DNA of 64,000 nt, taken from positions 1 through 64,000 of the forward strand of contig JAEYVY010000005.1 in the NCBI GenBank assembly GCA_023429375.1. Direction: 5' to 3'. The stretch comes from Bacteroidota bacterium (GTDB lineage: Bacteria; Bacteroidota; Bacteroidia; Bacteroidales; Tannerellaceae). A program made the translations under genes and the position numbers. The notes under the pieces were generated by a model. The model worked only from the letters and a program-made list of their open reading frames with translations, had not been told where the DNA came from and did not search any database. Below are positions 15,578 through 24,346 of the stretch, in pieces. The stretch's first letter is position 1, and each line of letters opens with the position of its first letter.

Positions 15578-18187
15578 ATGAGAATGAGACAACTTACCAT
15601 GAGTGCACTTGTAGTCTTGTTATCTTTTGCTGCGTGCAACAAGAAGCAATATGACTACCCTTTCCGTAATCCAGACCTTCCGGTGGAAGAACGAGTAGAC
15701 AATCTATTGAGTCTTCTTACCGTAGATGAAAAGATTGCTCAAATGATGAACAAGACACCGGCAATCGAACGTTTGGGTATTCCTGAATATGATTGGTGGA
15801 ACGAAGCCTTGCACGGAGTGGCTAGAGCAGGAAAAGCCACTGTCTTCCCTCAAGCTATAGGTATGGCAGCTACTTTCGATGACGAAGCGCTGCTCAGTAC
15901 TTTTACAATGATTAGCGACGAAGCTCGTGCCAAGTATCATCAATATCAAAAAGATGGAGAGTACGACCGCTATAAAGGATTGACATTCTGGACTCCTAAT
16001 ATTAATATTTTCCGTGATCCAAGATGGGGACGCGGTATGGAAACATACGGTGAAGACCCTTATCTAACTGAACGAATGGGTGTTGCCGTTGTTAAAGGTC
16101 TTCAGGGAGATGATCCCAACTATTTCAAGACTCATGCCTGTGCTAAGCATTATGCCGTACATAGCGGTCCGGAGTGGAATAGACATGAATACAATGCCGT
16201 TAGCACGCCACGTGATATGTGGGAGACTTATCTTCCTGCTTTCGAAGCTTTAGTGAAAGATGCAAACGTACAAGAAGTTATGTGTGCCTACAACCGTTTC
16301 GAAGGATCACCTTGTTGTTCAAGCGACAAGCTGTTAATACAAATTCTTCGCAATGACTGGGGATTTGATGATATCATCTTATCTGACTGTGGTGCTATCG
16401 ACGACTTCTGGCAGAAGGATAAAAACACCCCTCGCCACGAAACACATGCTGATGCAGCAAGTGCTTCAGTCGATGCTGTTAGACACGGCACAGACCTGGA
16501 ATGTGGTGGCAGCTATCGTGCGTTGAAAAAAGCTATCGACAACGGTGACATTACAGAGAAAGAACTTGATGCTTCGTTACGTCGTTTGTTCCGTGCCCGT
16601 ATCGAATTAGGTATGTTTGACCCAGACGAAAGGGTGCCTTACGCAAGTATTCCTTACAGTGTAGTAGAAAGTCCTGAACATGTGAATCAGGCATTGGAGA
16701 TGGCTCGCAAAAGTATGGTCTTGCTAAAGAATAAGAATAATATTTTACCATTAAACAAAGAAATCAAGAAAATTGCCGTAGTAGGTCCGAATGCGGCTGA
16801 CTCAACCATGCTGTGGGCAAACTACAATGGTTTCCCTACTCACACGGTAACTATTCTGGAAGGTATCCGTAATAAACTGCCTAACGCAGAAGTGATTTAC
16901 GAATTAGGTTGCGATCATACTAACCAAACTATCTTGAAAGATTTCATGCAATATGTTACATCAAGTGCCGGAGAAGGATTTGCCGCTCAATACTTTAACA
17001 ATTGCGAATTAGATGGCACCCCTGTCTATGAAGGTTTGGTAAAGAGCTTGCATTATACAACTGGTGGTAATACACAATTTGCTCCGAACGTAAACTTGAC
17101 TAACTTCTCAGCACGTTTCAATGGCGAATTTATCTCGCCAATTTCAGGTGATATCGAATTCCAAATCTCAGGAAACGACGCTTACCGACTCTTCATCAAT
17201 GGAGAAAAAGTAGCTGAAATGTGGGAAAGTGAATATACAAGCGGACGCAAGTATACCTTGAAAGCCGAAAAGGACAAGAAATACGAACTCGTAATTGAAT
17301 ACATGCAACGCTTAGGAAATGCTGATTTGAATTTTGATTTCGGTATCAGAGAAGCAGTAGATTATAAGCAAACAGCTGAACGCGTTAAAGATGCTGACAT
17401 TATTCTCTTTGCTGGTGGTATTTCACCACGCCTTGAAGGAGAAGAAATGCCAGTCGATGCTGATGGATTCAGAAAAGGTGACCGAACAAATATCGAACTT
17501 CCTAAAGTACAACGTGAAATGCTAAAAGCCTTGAAGGCTACCGGAAAACCTGTTGTCTTCATCGTATGTACAGGAAGTGCATTAGCGTTAAACTGGGAAG
17601 ATCAAAACTTAGATGCTATCCTTAATGCATGGTATTCCGGACAAGAAGGCGGTACTGCTATTGCAGATGTGTTGTTCGGAAATTATAATCCGGCAGGACG
17701 CCTACCCGTAACGTTCTACAAATCAGTTGATCAATTACCTGATTTTGAAGATTACAGCATGAAGGGACGTACCTATCGCTATATGACAGAAACTCCTCTA
17801 TATCCTTTCGGTTATGGCTTGAGCTATACAACATTCGCTTATGCCAACGCAAAACTTTCAAAGGATGTTATCGGTAAAGATGAAAGCGTAAGCCTTTCAT
17901 TAGATATCACAAACACAGGAAAGATGGATGGAGATGAAGTAGCACAAGTTTACATCAAGAATCCAAATGATCTGGAAGCTCCGATTAAAGCCTTACGTGC
18001 TTTCAAACGTGTAAACGTCAAAGCGGGAGCTACTCAAAATATTACATTGGAACTTGACAAAAAGGCATTTCGTTCGTTCAACGACGAAACACAAGCCTTT
18101 GAAACTCGTGCCGGAAAATATCAGATTTTATACGGAAGTTCTTCGTCAGACAAAGATTTGAAAGCGATAGAACTTACCATTCAATAA
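15578..18187 (+). CDS. Glycoside hydrolase family 3 lipoprotein with PA14 insert (beta-glucosidase/xylosidase type)
   Basis: 869 aa. The lipobox LSFAAC predicts lipidation at Cys20. The GH3 (beta/alpha)8 domain has catalytic nucleophile Asp270 in SDCGAID, and substrate-binding motifs KHYAVHSGPEWNRHEYNA and YNRFEGSPCC. A PA14 domain (about 464-590) is inserted in the second GH3 domain, with the likely acid/base Glu in RLEGEEM just after it; the fibronectin-III-like domain closes the protein. GH3 enzymes of this layout release terminal beta-glucosyl or beta-xylosyl residues; WWNEALHGVAR is common in xylosidase-like members. Membrane-anchored facing periplasm or surface. Not in a polysaccharide utilisation locus; followed by a strong terminator. 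Confidence 0.92.
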   Translation: MRMRQLTMSALVVLLSFAACNKKQYDYPFRNPDLPVEERVDNLLSLLTVDEKIAQMMNKTPAIERLGIPEYDWWNEALHGVARAGKATVFPQAIGMAATFDDEALLSTFTMISDEARAKYHQYQKDGEYDRYKGLTFWTPNINIFRDPRWGRGMETYGEDPYLTERMGVAVVKGLQGDDPNYFKTHACAKHYAVHSGPEWNRHEYNAVSTPRDMWETYLPAFEALVKDANVQEVMCAYNRFEGSPCCSSDKLLIQILRNDWGFDDIILSDCGAIDDFWQKDKNTPRHETHADAASASVDAVRHGTDLECGGSYRALKKAIDNGDITEKELDASLRRLFRARIELGMFDPDERVPYASIPYSVVESPEHVNQALEMARKSMVLLKNKNNILPLNKEIKKIAVVGPNAADSTMLWANYNGFPTHTVTILEGIRNKLPNAEVIYELGCDHTNQTILKDFMQYVTSSAGEGFAAQYFNNCELDGTPVYEGLVKSLHYTTGGNTQFAPNVNLTNFSARFNGEFISPISGDIEFQISGNDAYRLFINGEKVAEMWESEYTSGRKYTLKAEKDKKYELVIEYMQRLGNADLNFDFGIREAVDYKQTAERVKDADIILFAGGISPRLEGEEMPVDADGFRKGDRTNIELPKVQREMLKALKATGKPVVFIVCTGSALALNWEDQNLDAILNAWYSGQEGGTAIADVLFGNYNPAGRLPVTFYKSVDQLPDFEDYSMKGRTYRYMTETPLYPFGYGLSYTTFAYANAKLSKDVIGKDESVSLSLDITNTGKMDGDEVAQVYIKNPNDLEAPIKALRAFKRVNVKAGATQNITLELDKKAFRSFNDETQAFETRAGKYQILYGSSSSDKDLKAIELTIQ

Positions 18188-18203
18188 AAATGTTCGCATT
18201 AGA

Positions 18204-18238
18204 AGAATGGCAGCTCCTAGGAGCTGCCATTCTTTTTT
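18204..18238 (+). terminator. Intrinsic terminator of the GH3 gene
   Basis: A perfect palindrome, AGAATGGCAGCTCC then TAGGAGCTGCCATTCT, is followed by six or more T. Confidence 0.92.
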
Positions 18239-18357
18239 ATATCCACTACCCAACAGGATTTCCTCATATACGTATCATTTCCATTCAATTATCTCCTCCT
18301 TTTCATTTACTTTAGATATATTTACCTACATAAACTTAAATTAAACAAAGAATACGA

Positions 18358-20202
18358 ATGCTACGTCTTTTCAAACACTACTTGGATAGCGCTAAGGATT
18401 TAGCTGCCAAAATGCCTTTAGAAAGACTTATCATCTTGTTAAGTTTAATCATCGGTTTACTATCCGGACTTTCTGCCGTACTACTTAAGAATATGGTATT
18501 CACATTCAGTGAGATTCTTAAAAACAGTCTGGATATACATTCCGTCAGCATTGTCTATTTTGCCTTTCCGTTCATTGGGCTTACTCTGACTTACCTCTTT
18601 GTCCGCCTCATTTTGAAAGAAAAGAAGCTACAAGGGATAACCCGTATATTACATTCTATATCTACAAAGAAAAGCAAGTTAAAAAAGTCAGATGTCATAT
18701 CCCCTATAATAGGAGCAACACTGACAGTTGGTGCAGGCGGCTCTGTCGGACTTGAGTCACCTATTGTTTTAAGCGGATCGGCCATCGGTTCAAATCTGGG
18801 ACAATACTTCAACCTGAATTATAAGACTACGACTCTTCTGATAGGGTGTGGTGCAGCCGGTGCGACAGCAGGTATATTCTCGGCTCCTGTTGCAGCTGTA
18901 CTCTTTGCGCTCGAAATCTTAATGATCGATCTTACGACGTGGTCAATCATTCCGTTGTTAATCTCTGCCGTTATAGGAACTGCTGTTTCTTGGCTCCTGC
19001 TTAGAGATGGAGCGGCCTTTGATTTTACGGTCATGGATCCGCTGGTTATCTCCAACTTACATTACTATGTATTATTGGGAATATTTGCCGGGTTTATTTC
19101 TGTTTATTTTGCTCGGGGTACAAAAAAAATTGAATATTGGATGGAGCTTACCAGTAAGGTAGATTTGTATTTTGATAAAAATAAAAAGAAAGTATGCGTT
19201 AGAAGAACACAAAACAAAAACTGGGCTTCTATACGAAGACTCCTGATTGGTGGTGTCATCTTGGGTACGTTGATATTTTTCTTCCCCCCTTTATATGGAG
19301 AGGGATACGATGCTTTGAATATGATATTGACTGATAGATCTCACGAGTTAGCAAACAGCAGTTTGTTTTATACCAGCTCGCATGACAATATTTTTTATCT
19401 CTATTTATTCCTTGCGCTTGCCATGATTGTGAAAGTTATAGCAATGGCTGTAACCACAGGAAGTGGAGGTGTTGGTGGAGTATTTGCTCCTTCTTTGTTT
19501 ATGGGTGGATTAAGTGGTTATATATTGGCCTTCTTACTAAACCTGCTCCCATTCTGCCATGTAAGCAGCAAAAACTTTGTCATGGCCGGCATGGCCGGTG
19601 TCTTATCGGGTGTACTACATGCACCGCTGACTGCTATTTTTCTGATAATCGAGACTACAGGAGGGTACGATTTGTTTCTGCCAATCAGTTTGGCTTCCGC
19701 CTCTGCATTCGTTATATCCAAATATATGGAACCTAACACTATATATACAGATCGCCTGGCTAAAAGAGGCGAACTCATCACACATAATAAAGATCAAGCA
19801 GTGCTCGTATTGCTTCAAACAAGCGATCTGATAGAAAAAGATTTTACACCTCTCAAAGTGAATCAATCTTTGGGTGATTTGGTGTCTCTCTTCCCTGAGT
19901 CAAAAAGAAATCTGTATCCGGTTTTGGATGAAAACGATCAGTTCGTGGGTACGGTTAATCTGGACGACGTCAGAAGTGTAATTTTTCGTCCGGAATTCTA
20001 TGATGCAATCAAAATAAAAGATCTGGTTGAACCCTCGGAAACTATCCAGACAAATACACGTATGGAGAAAGTAATGACTATATTCGAGACGACTGGAAAA
20101 TGGAGCCTGCCAATTACAGACAACGGCAAGTATATTGGATTTATCTCCCGTTCGCGCATCTTTTCAGCCTATAGACGAAAGTTAAAAGGCTTTTACGAGT
20201 AG
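18358..20202 (+). CDS. ClC-family chloride channel/transporter with C-terminal CBS pair
   Basis: 614 aa. About ten hydrophobic helices span residues 20-455. ClC selectivity motifs are present: GSVGLESP (gating Glu133; canonical form GxEGP, here Gly is replaced by Ser) and GSGGVGGVFAPSLFMGG (GxFxP). Residues about 480-610 form two CBS domains, which commonly bind adenine nucleotides. Inner membrane anion transport, either channel or Cl-/H+ exchange; the exchanger proton glutamate was not identified. Single gene 170 nt after GH3; no clear -7 box was found. Confidence 0.9.
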   Translation: MLRLFKHYLDSAKDLAAKMPLERLIILLSLIIGLLSGLSAVLLKNMVFTFSEILKNSLDIHSVSIVYFAFPFIGLTLTYLFVRLILKEKKLQGITRILHSISTKKSKLKKSDVISPIIGATLTVGAGGSVGLESPIVLSGSAIGSNLGQYFNLNYKTTTLLIGCGAAGATAGIFSAPVAAVLFALEILMIDLTTWSIIPLLISAVIGTAVSWLLLRDGAAFDFTVMDPLVISNLHYYVLLGIFAGFISVYFARGTKKIEYWMELTSKVDLYFDKNKKKVCVRRTQNKNWASIRRLLIGGVILGTLIFFFPPLYGEGYDALNMILTDRSHELANSSLFYTSSHDNIFYLYLFLALAMIVKVIAMAVTTGSGGVGGVFAPSLFMGGLSGYILAFLLNLLPFCHVSSKNFVMAGMAGVLSGVLHAPLTAIFLIIETTGGYDLFLPISLASASAFVISKYMEPNTIYTDRLAKRGELITHNKDQAVLVLLQTSDLIEKDFTPLKVNQSLGDLVSLFPESKRNLYPVLDENDQFVGTVNLDDVRSVIFRPEFYDAIKIKDLVEPSETIQTNTRMEKVMTIFETTGKWSLPITDNGKYIGFISRSRIFSAYRRKLKGFYE

Positions 20203-20222
20203 TCATTTCTAGTATAGAATAC

Positions 20223-20252
20223 TTTGACGGCATTTACAGAATTCTATCTTTG
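20223..20252 (+). promoter_or_regulatory. Promoter of the SDR gene
   Basis: TTTG (20223-20226), an 18-nt spacer and TATCTTTG (20245-20252), ending 37 nt before the ATG. Confidence 0.6.
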
Positions 20253-20289
20253 TAGTATACATTGGTAAATACACATAAAATAAACCGCA

Positions 20290-20940
20290 ATGAAGAAAAT
20301 TCTATTAATCGGAGCGAGTGGCTTCATTGGATCTGCCATCTTGAATGAAGCATTAAACCGGGGCATACAGGTTACTGCTGTTGTTAGAAATCCCGAAAAA
20401 ATAAAAATCTCAAATGCTAATTTGACTGTTGTAAAAGCGGATGTGTCCGATGCTAAAGCGTTAGCTGATATAGCAAAGGGGATGGATGCTGTAATAAGTT
20501 CGTATAATCCGGGATGGACAAATCCGGATATGTATAATGAAACACTAAAGGTATATCCACAAATTCTCCAAGGCACGAAAGATGCCGGTGTAAAACGTTT
20601 ACTGATAGTTGGAGGGGCAGGCACATTATTTGTAGCTCCTGGAGTAAAAGTAATCGACACAGGTGTTTTACCTGAAGAAATCATGGGTGGTGTAAAATCA
20701 CTTGCTAAGTTCTTTCTCGAAACATTAATGAATGAAAAAGAGATAGATTGGATATTCTTCTCTCCGGCTGGGACGATTGAGCCTGGCGAACGTACAGGAA
20801 ATTACCGCTTAGGTAAAGACGATTTGATTGTAAACAGTAAGGGCGAAAGTAAAATATCAGTTCAAGATTATGCCAAGGCAATGATCGATGAATTTGAAAA
20901 TCCTCAACATCATCAAGAACGGTTTACTATCGGCTATTGA
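20290..20940 (+). CDS. NAD(P)-binding atypical SDR protein (NmrA/YwnB-like)
   Basis: 216 aa. The Rossmann start KKILLIGASGFIGSAIL has GASGFIG, then VVRNPEKI, as in atypical short-chain dehydrogenases that bind NAD(P)H. The FFSPAGTIEPGERTGNYRLG segment is shared with YwnB/YhfK-like members. The catalytic YxxxK motif is not seen, so a redox sensor or an uncharacterised reductase is possible. Substrate unknown. Single gene with its own promoter and a terminator shared with the convergent phosphatase. Confidence 0.82.
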   Translation: MKKILLIGASGFIGSAILNEALNRGIQVTAVVRNPEKIKISNANLTVVKADVSDAKALADIAKGMDAVISSYNPGWTNPDMYNETLKVYPQILQGTKDAGVKRLLIVGGAGTLFVAPGVKVIDTGVLPEEIMGGVKSLAKFFLETLMNEKEIDWIFFSPAGTIEPGERTGNYRLGKDDLIVNSKGESKISVQDYAKAMIDEFENPQHHQERFTIGY

Positions 20941-20957
20941 TCCCTATCAGACAGACT

Positions 20958-21001
20958 AAAAATAAAGTGGCTACAAAAATAATTGTAGCCACTTTATTTT
21001 T
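20958..21001. terminator. Bidirectional terminator between the SDR gene and the PHP phosphatase
   Basis: A perfect 19-bp stem, AAAAATAAAGTGGCTACAA against its inverse at 20983-21001, with A-runs before and T-runs after, ends both convergent genes. Confidence 0.92.
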
Positions 21002-21019
21002 ATATCGGTTTTAATGTAT

Positions 21020-21865
21020 TCAAAAAGGGACATCAGTCCATTTCCCATTCACTAATTCTCTTGTAGAACATATACCATATTCTTTAAGCAATTTGAAGGT
21101 CTCTTCTCTCCCATCGTTTATCAAATTTGGATAATGACAATCCGAATTGACCATAACCGGAATTTGCAGTTCTTTTATGAGTGGGAAAAACATTTTATGA
21201 GGATAAGTATGCTGTTTACGAACCATATTCTTCGTATTAATCTCAACCATCAATCCTTTCTCTGCAATCAGATGAAGAAAATCATAAACGAGATGGGTAT
21301 ACCAACTTTCCTCCATAGAAAATCCGGCACAATAATGTCCATTCATATATATTTTATCCATATGGCCAACGATATCTATACCTCCGGCTTCGACCATCTT
21401 CATAGACGATTCGAAATAACGCTTCACAAGACCTTTCACATTTCCTCCAAAATAGGTATTGACAGCCTTTTCGAAATCTGTAAACGGACCATCTATACTT
21501 ACCATACTCTCTTCAGTCATTCCTGGAGCAATAGGTACATAATGGACAGAGCCAATTCTATAATCTAGCGGCATATCGCGGAAGTAGGGAATTGATGGAT
21601 TATAGGTTTCGTCTAAATAATCTATTTCCAAACCGATATATAATTCTACTCGTCCTTTGTATTTTTCTTTCAAATAAGCCGTATGCTCCAGATATGTCGG
21701 AAGATCGGACGCTGACATATTCCAGTTTGTTTCAAAAGGTAATGGTGAATGAGATGAAAAGCCATATGCCTTAAAACCTGCTGACAATGCAAACTTCACA
21801 AATTCTTCGGGTGTACTGCGCCCATCACAAAATAGACTATGGCTATGGTAATTGCTTAAATACAT
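21020..21865 (-). CDS. hisK: PHP-family histidinol-phosphatase (HisK/HisJ type)
   Basis: 281 aa. PHP metal ligands are clear: YHSHSLFCDG at the N-terminus, FSSHSPLPF, GLEIDYL, IGSVHY, VGHMDK and VNSDCHYP near the end. It is predicted to dephosphorylate L-histidinol phosphate in histidine synthesis, in the cytoplasm. No other his genes are in the window, so a more general PHP phosphatase cannot be excluded. It starts downstream of the kbl terminator and so has its own, unrecognised promoter. Confidence 0.85.
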   Translation of the reverse strand: MYLSNYHSHSLFCDGRSTPEEFVKFALSAGFKAYGFSSHSPLPFETNWNMSASDLPTYLEHTAYLKEKYKGRVELYIGLEIDYLDETYNPSIPYFRDMPLDYRIGSVHYVPIAPGMTEESMVSIDGPFTDFEKAVNTYFGGNVKGLVKRYFESSMKMVEAGGIDIVGHMDKIYMNGHYCAGFSMEESWYTHLVYDFLHLIAEKGLMVEINTKNMVRKQHTYPHKMFFPLIKELQIPVMVNSDCHYPNLINDGREETFKLLKEYGICSTRELVNGKWTDVPF

Positions 21866-21892
21866 ACTTCGTTTTTGATTGTTACATCAAAT

Positions 21893-21936
21893 AAAAAGGG
21901 TAATCGGTGAAAATGTTCTATCGATTACCCTTTTTT
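21893..21936 (-). terminator. Terminator of kbl
   Basis: AAAAAGGGTAATCG (21893-21906) pairs with CGATTACCCTTTTT (21922-21935) around a 15-nt loop. It lies just after the kbl stop on the minus strand; T-runs flank it in both directions. Confidence 0.85.
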
Positions 21937-21952
21937 ATGAGTTATTCAGGGC

Positions 21953-23143
21953 TTATTTAATTACATTAAGTTCTTTCCCTACTTTTATAAATGCAGCGAT
22001 GGCTTTATCCAGATGTTCACGCTCATGACCTGCAGATAGCTGTACACGAATACGTGCTTGATCTTTCGGAACTACGGGATAGTAGAAACCAGTCACATAA
22101 ATACCTTCATTCTGCATGCGTGCAGCAAAATCTTGTGACAACTTAGCATCATACAACATTACCGCGCAGATAGCAGATTGAGTCGGTTTGATATCAAAAC
22201 CTGCTGCCAACATCTTATCACGGAAGTAGTTTACATTTTCAACTAACTTTGTATGAAGAGCATCTGATTCACTTAATATTTTGAACATTTCAAGGCTGGC
22301 TCCAACAATAGCTGGTGCCAATGAATTTGAAAACAGATAAGGACGTGAACGTTGACGAAGCATAGCAATTATTTCTTTCTTACCTGTGGTAAAACCTCCC
22401 ATTGCTCCTCCAAAAGCTTTGCCCAGTGTACCAGTAAAGATATCAATCTTGTCATGGCAATTAAATAGCTCAGCCACGCCACGACCTGTTTTTCCTACAA
22501 CACCGGCAGAGTGTGATTCATCAACCATAACCATAGCATCATACTTTTCCGCTAAAGCACAGATCTTATCCATTGGTGCTACATTACCGTCCATCGAAAA
22601 TACACCATCGGTAGCAATAATTCGGAATCGTTGAGCTTGAGCTTCTATCAAGCAACGTTCAAGATCTTCCATATCCGCATTGGCATAACGGTATCTTTTA
22701 GCTTTACACAATCTAACACCATCGATAATAGAAGCATGGTTTAATGCATCGGAAATAATAGCATCTTCTTCGCTCAATAAAGGCTCGAATAATCCTCCAT
22801 TCGCATCAAAGCATGCTGCATAAAGAATCGTATCCTCCGTTTTGAAATAATCAGAGATTGCTGCCTCCAGTTGTTTATGCAAATCTTGCGTTCCGCAGAT
22901 AAAACGAACGGATGACATACCATAGCCATGCGAATCCATTGCTGCTTTAGCTGCTTGGATAAGACGTTGGTTGTCTGACAATCCTAAATAGTTGTTTGCA
23001 CAGAAGTTTAATACTTCAGAGGTGTGGTTTACATTGATTTCTGCTCTTTGCGGCGTAGTTATGATACGCTCTTCCTTATACAATCCGGCTTCTCTGATAT
23101 TGTTTAGTTCAGCTTGAAGGAAGTCTTTAATTTTTCCGTACAT
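21953..23143 (-). CDS. kbl: 2-amino-3-ketobutyrate CoA ligase (glycine C-acetyltransferase)
   Basis: 396 aa, the usual length. It cleaves 2-amino-3-ketobutyrate with CoA into glycine and acetyl-CoA, using PLP. Family marks: FCANNYLGLSDNQRL, YGMSSVRFICGTQDLHKQLE, VDESHSAGVVGKTGRG, and the PLP lysine in FTGTLGKAFGGAMGG. It is divergent from tdh across 143 nt, giving the two-step threonine breakdown pathway. On the minus strand CACCTTTG (23218-23211) is a near match to a -7 box. Cytoplasmic. Confidence 0.96.
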   Translation of the reverse strand: MYGKIKDFLQAELNNIREAGLYKEERIITTPQRAEINVNHTSEVLNFCANNYLGLSDNQRLIQAAKAAMDSHGYGMSSVRFICGTQDLHKQLEAAISDYFKTEDTILYAACFDANGGLFEPLLSEEDAIISDALNHASIIDGVRLCKAKRYRYANADMEDLERCLIEAQAQRFRIIATDGVFSMDGNVAPMDKICALAEKYDAMVMVDESHSAGVVGKTGRGVAELFNCHDKIDIFTGTLGKAFGGAMGGFTTGKKEIIAMLRQRSRPYLFSNSLAPAIVGASLEMFKILSESDALHTKLVENVNYFRDKMLAAGFDIKPTQSAICAVMLYDAKLSQDFAARMQNEGIYVTGFYYPVVPKDQARIRVQLSAGHEREHLDKAIAAFIKVGKELNVIK

Positions 23144-23239
23144 AATTAATTGTATTTTTTTGATTTAGTATGTAAATTTCGCGTCATTAAAAACTATTTA
23201 TTTTCACATACAAAGGTGACATTTTTTATTTATTCTCCA

Positions 23240-23247
23240 TACCTTTG
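23240..23247 (+). promoter_or_regulatory. -7 promoter element for tdh
   Basis: TACCTTTG matches TAnnTTTG. It overlaps an in-frame TTG at 23245, supporting the ATG at 23287 as the real start. Confidence 0.6.
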
Positions 23248-23286
23248 TTGAGGAAAAAACTTAAATCACAAAAAACAACTAACTTA

Positions 23287-24240
23287 ATGAAGAATGTACT
23301 AGTGATCGGATCAACCGGACAGATTGGTTCTGAGTTAACCTTAGAGTTACGCAAACGTTATAGCGGTGATATTGTCGCTGGCTATATTCCCGGAGCGGAA
23401 CCAACAGGAGAACTTTTAGAATCAGGACCTTCTGCAATAGTTGATATTACTAACGATCAGCAAATCGCCGAAACTGTGTCGAAATATAAAATCGACACCA
23501 TCTACAATCTCGCAGCACTTCTATCTGCTGTAGCAGAGTCTAAACCTCAGTTAGCTTGGAAAATTGGAATGGGTGGACTTTTCAATGTTTTGGAAGTTGC
23601 ACGTGAAAAAAACTGTGCTGTTTTTACGCCAAGTTCAATCGGTGTGTTTGGGAATAATACGCCTAAGGACAAAACACCACAAGACACTATCCGCAATCCA
23701 CGCACCATGTACGGGGTAACTAAAGTATCAGGAGAATTACTAAGTGATTATTACTACATCCGTTTTGGTGTCGATACACGTTCTGTCCGTTTCCCAGGAT
23801 TGATCTCCTATGTAACGCCTCCGGGAGGTGGAACAACAGATTACGCAGTCGATATTTATTATGAGGCAGTAAAAGGAAATAAATTTCAATGTCCTATTGC
23901 AGCAGGTACGTTTATGGATATGATGTACATGCCGGATGCTTTACATGCAGCAATCCAAATCATGGAAGCTGATCCTTCTCGCTTAAAACACCGTAACTCA
24001 TTTAATATTGCTGCAATGAGTTTCGATCCTGAGATTATTGCCAATAATATTCGTAAATATATTCCTGACTTTGAAATGGAATATAAAGTCGATCCATTGC
24101 GTCAAGCCATAGCAGACTCATGGCCAAACTCACTTGATGACACTTGTGCTCGTGAAGAATGGGATTGGAAACCTCATTATACTTTAGATATGATGACTCA
24201 GGATATGTTAGCTAAATTGAAAGAAAGATTCAATAAATAA
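23287..24240 (+). CDS. tdh: L-threonine 3-dehydrogenase, SDR (epimerase-like) type
   Basis: 317 aa from ATG 23287. NAD-binding motif VLVIGSTGQIGSEL, active-site YGVTK in RTMYGVTKVSGEL, and the SIGVFG and FPGLISY segments identify the short-chain threonine dehydrogenase rather than the zinc alcohol-dehydrogenase type. It oxidises threonine to 2-amino-3-ketobutyrate, which the divergent kbl product cleaves. Cytoplasmic. A bidirectional terminator follows. Confidence 0.93.
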   Translation: MKNVLVIGSTGQIGSELTLELRKRYSGDIVAGYIPGAEPTGELLESGPSAIVDITNDQQIAETVSKYKIDTIYNLAALLSAVAESKPQLAWKIGMGGLFNVLEVAREKNCAVFTPSSIGVFGNNTPKDKTPQDTIRNPRTMYGVTKVSGELLSDYYYIRFGVDTRSVRFPGLISYVTPPGGGTTDYAVDIYYEAVKGNKFQCPIAAGTFMDMMYMPDALHAAIQIMEADPSRLKHRNSFNIAAMSFDPEIIANNIRKYIPDFEMEYKVDPLRQAIADSWPNSLDDTCAREEWDWKPHYTLDMMTQDMLAKLKERFNK

Positions 24241-24301
24241 AAAAGATAACATACCGATGTGCTGTCTCTCAATAAACGAACCTGAGAACAGGAACATAGG
24301 A

Positions 24302-24346
24302 AAATAAATAAGCCTCGGTAACTATTTTACCGAGGCTTATTTATTT
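24302..24346. terminator. Bidirectional terminator between tdh and the 5'-nucleotidase gene
   Basis: A perfect 20-bp stem (24302-24321 with 24327-24346) around CTATT, GC-rich at the core and A/T-rich at both bases. It ends both convergent transcripts and touches the last base of the nucleotidase stop codon. Confidence 0.93.

Noticed and set aside
15578..18187. GH3 gene as part of a polysaccharide utilisation locus
   Set aside because: No SusC/SusD pair, sensor or other glycan enzymes adjoin it; neighbours are a sulfur enzyme and a ClC channel.
20244..20684. 146-codon frame opposite the SDR gene
   Set aside because: Overlaps the promoter and Rossmann-coding region of a convincing gene; no family seen.
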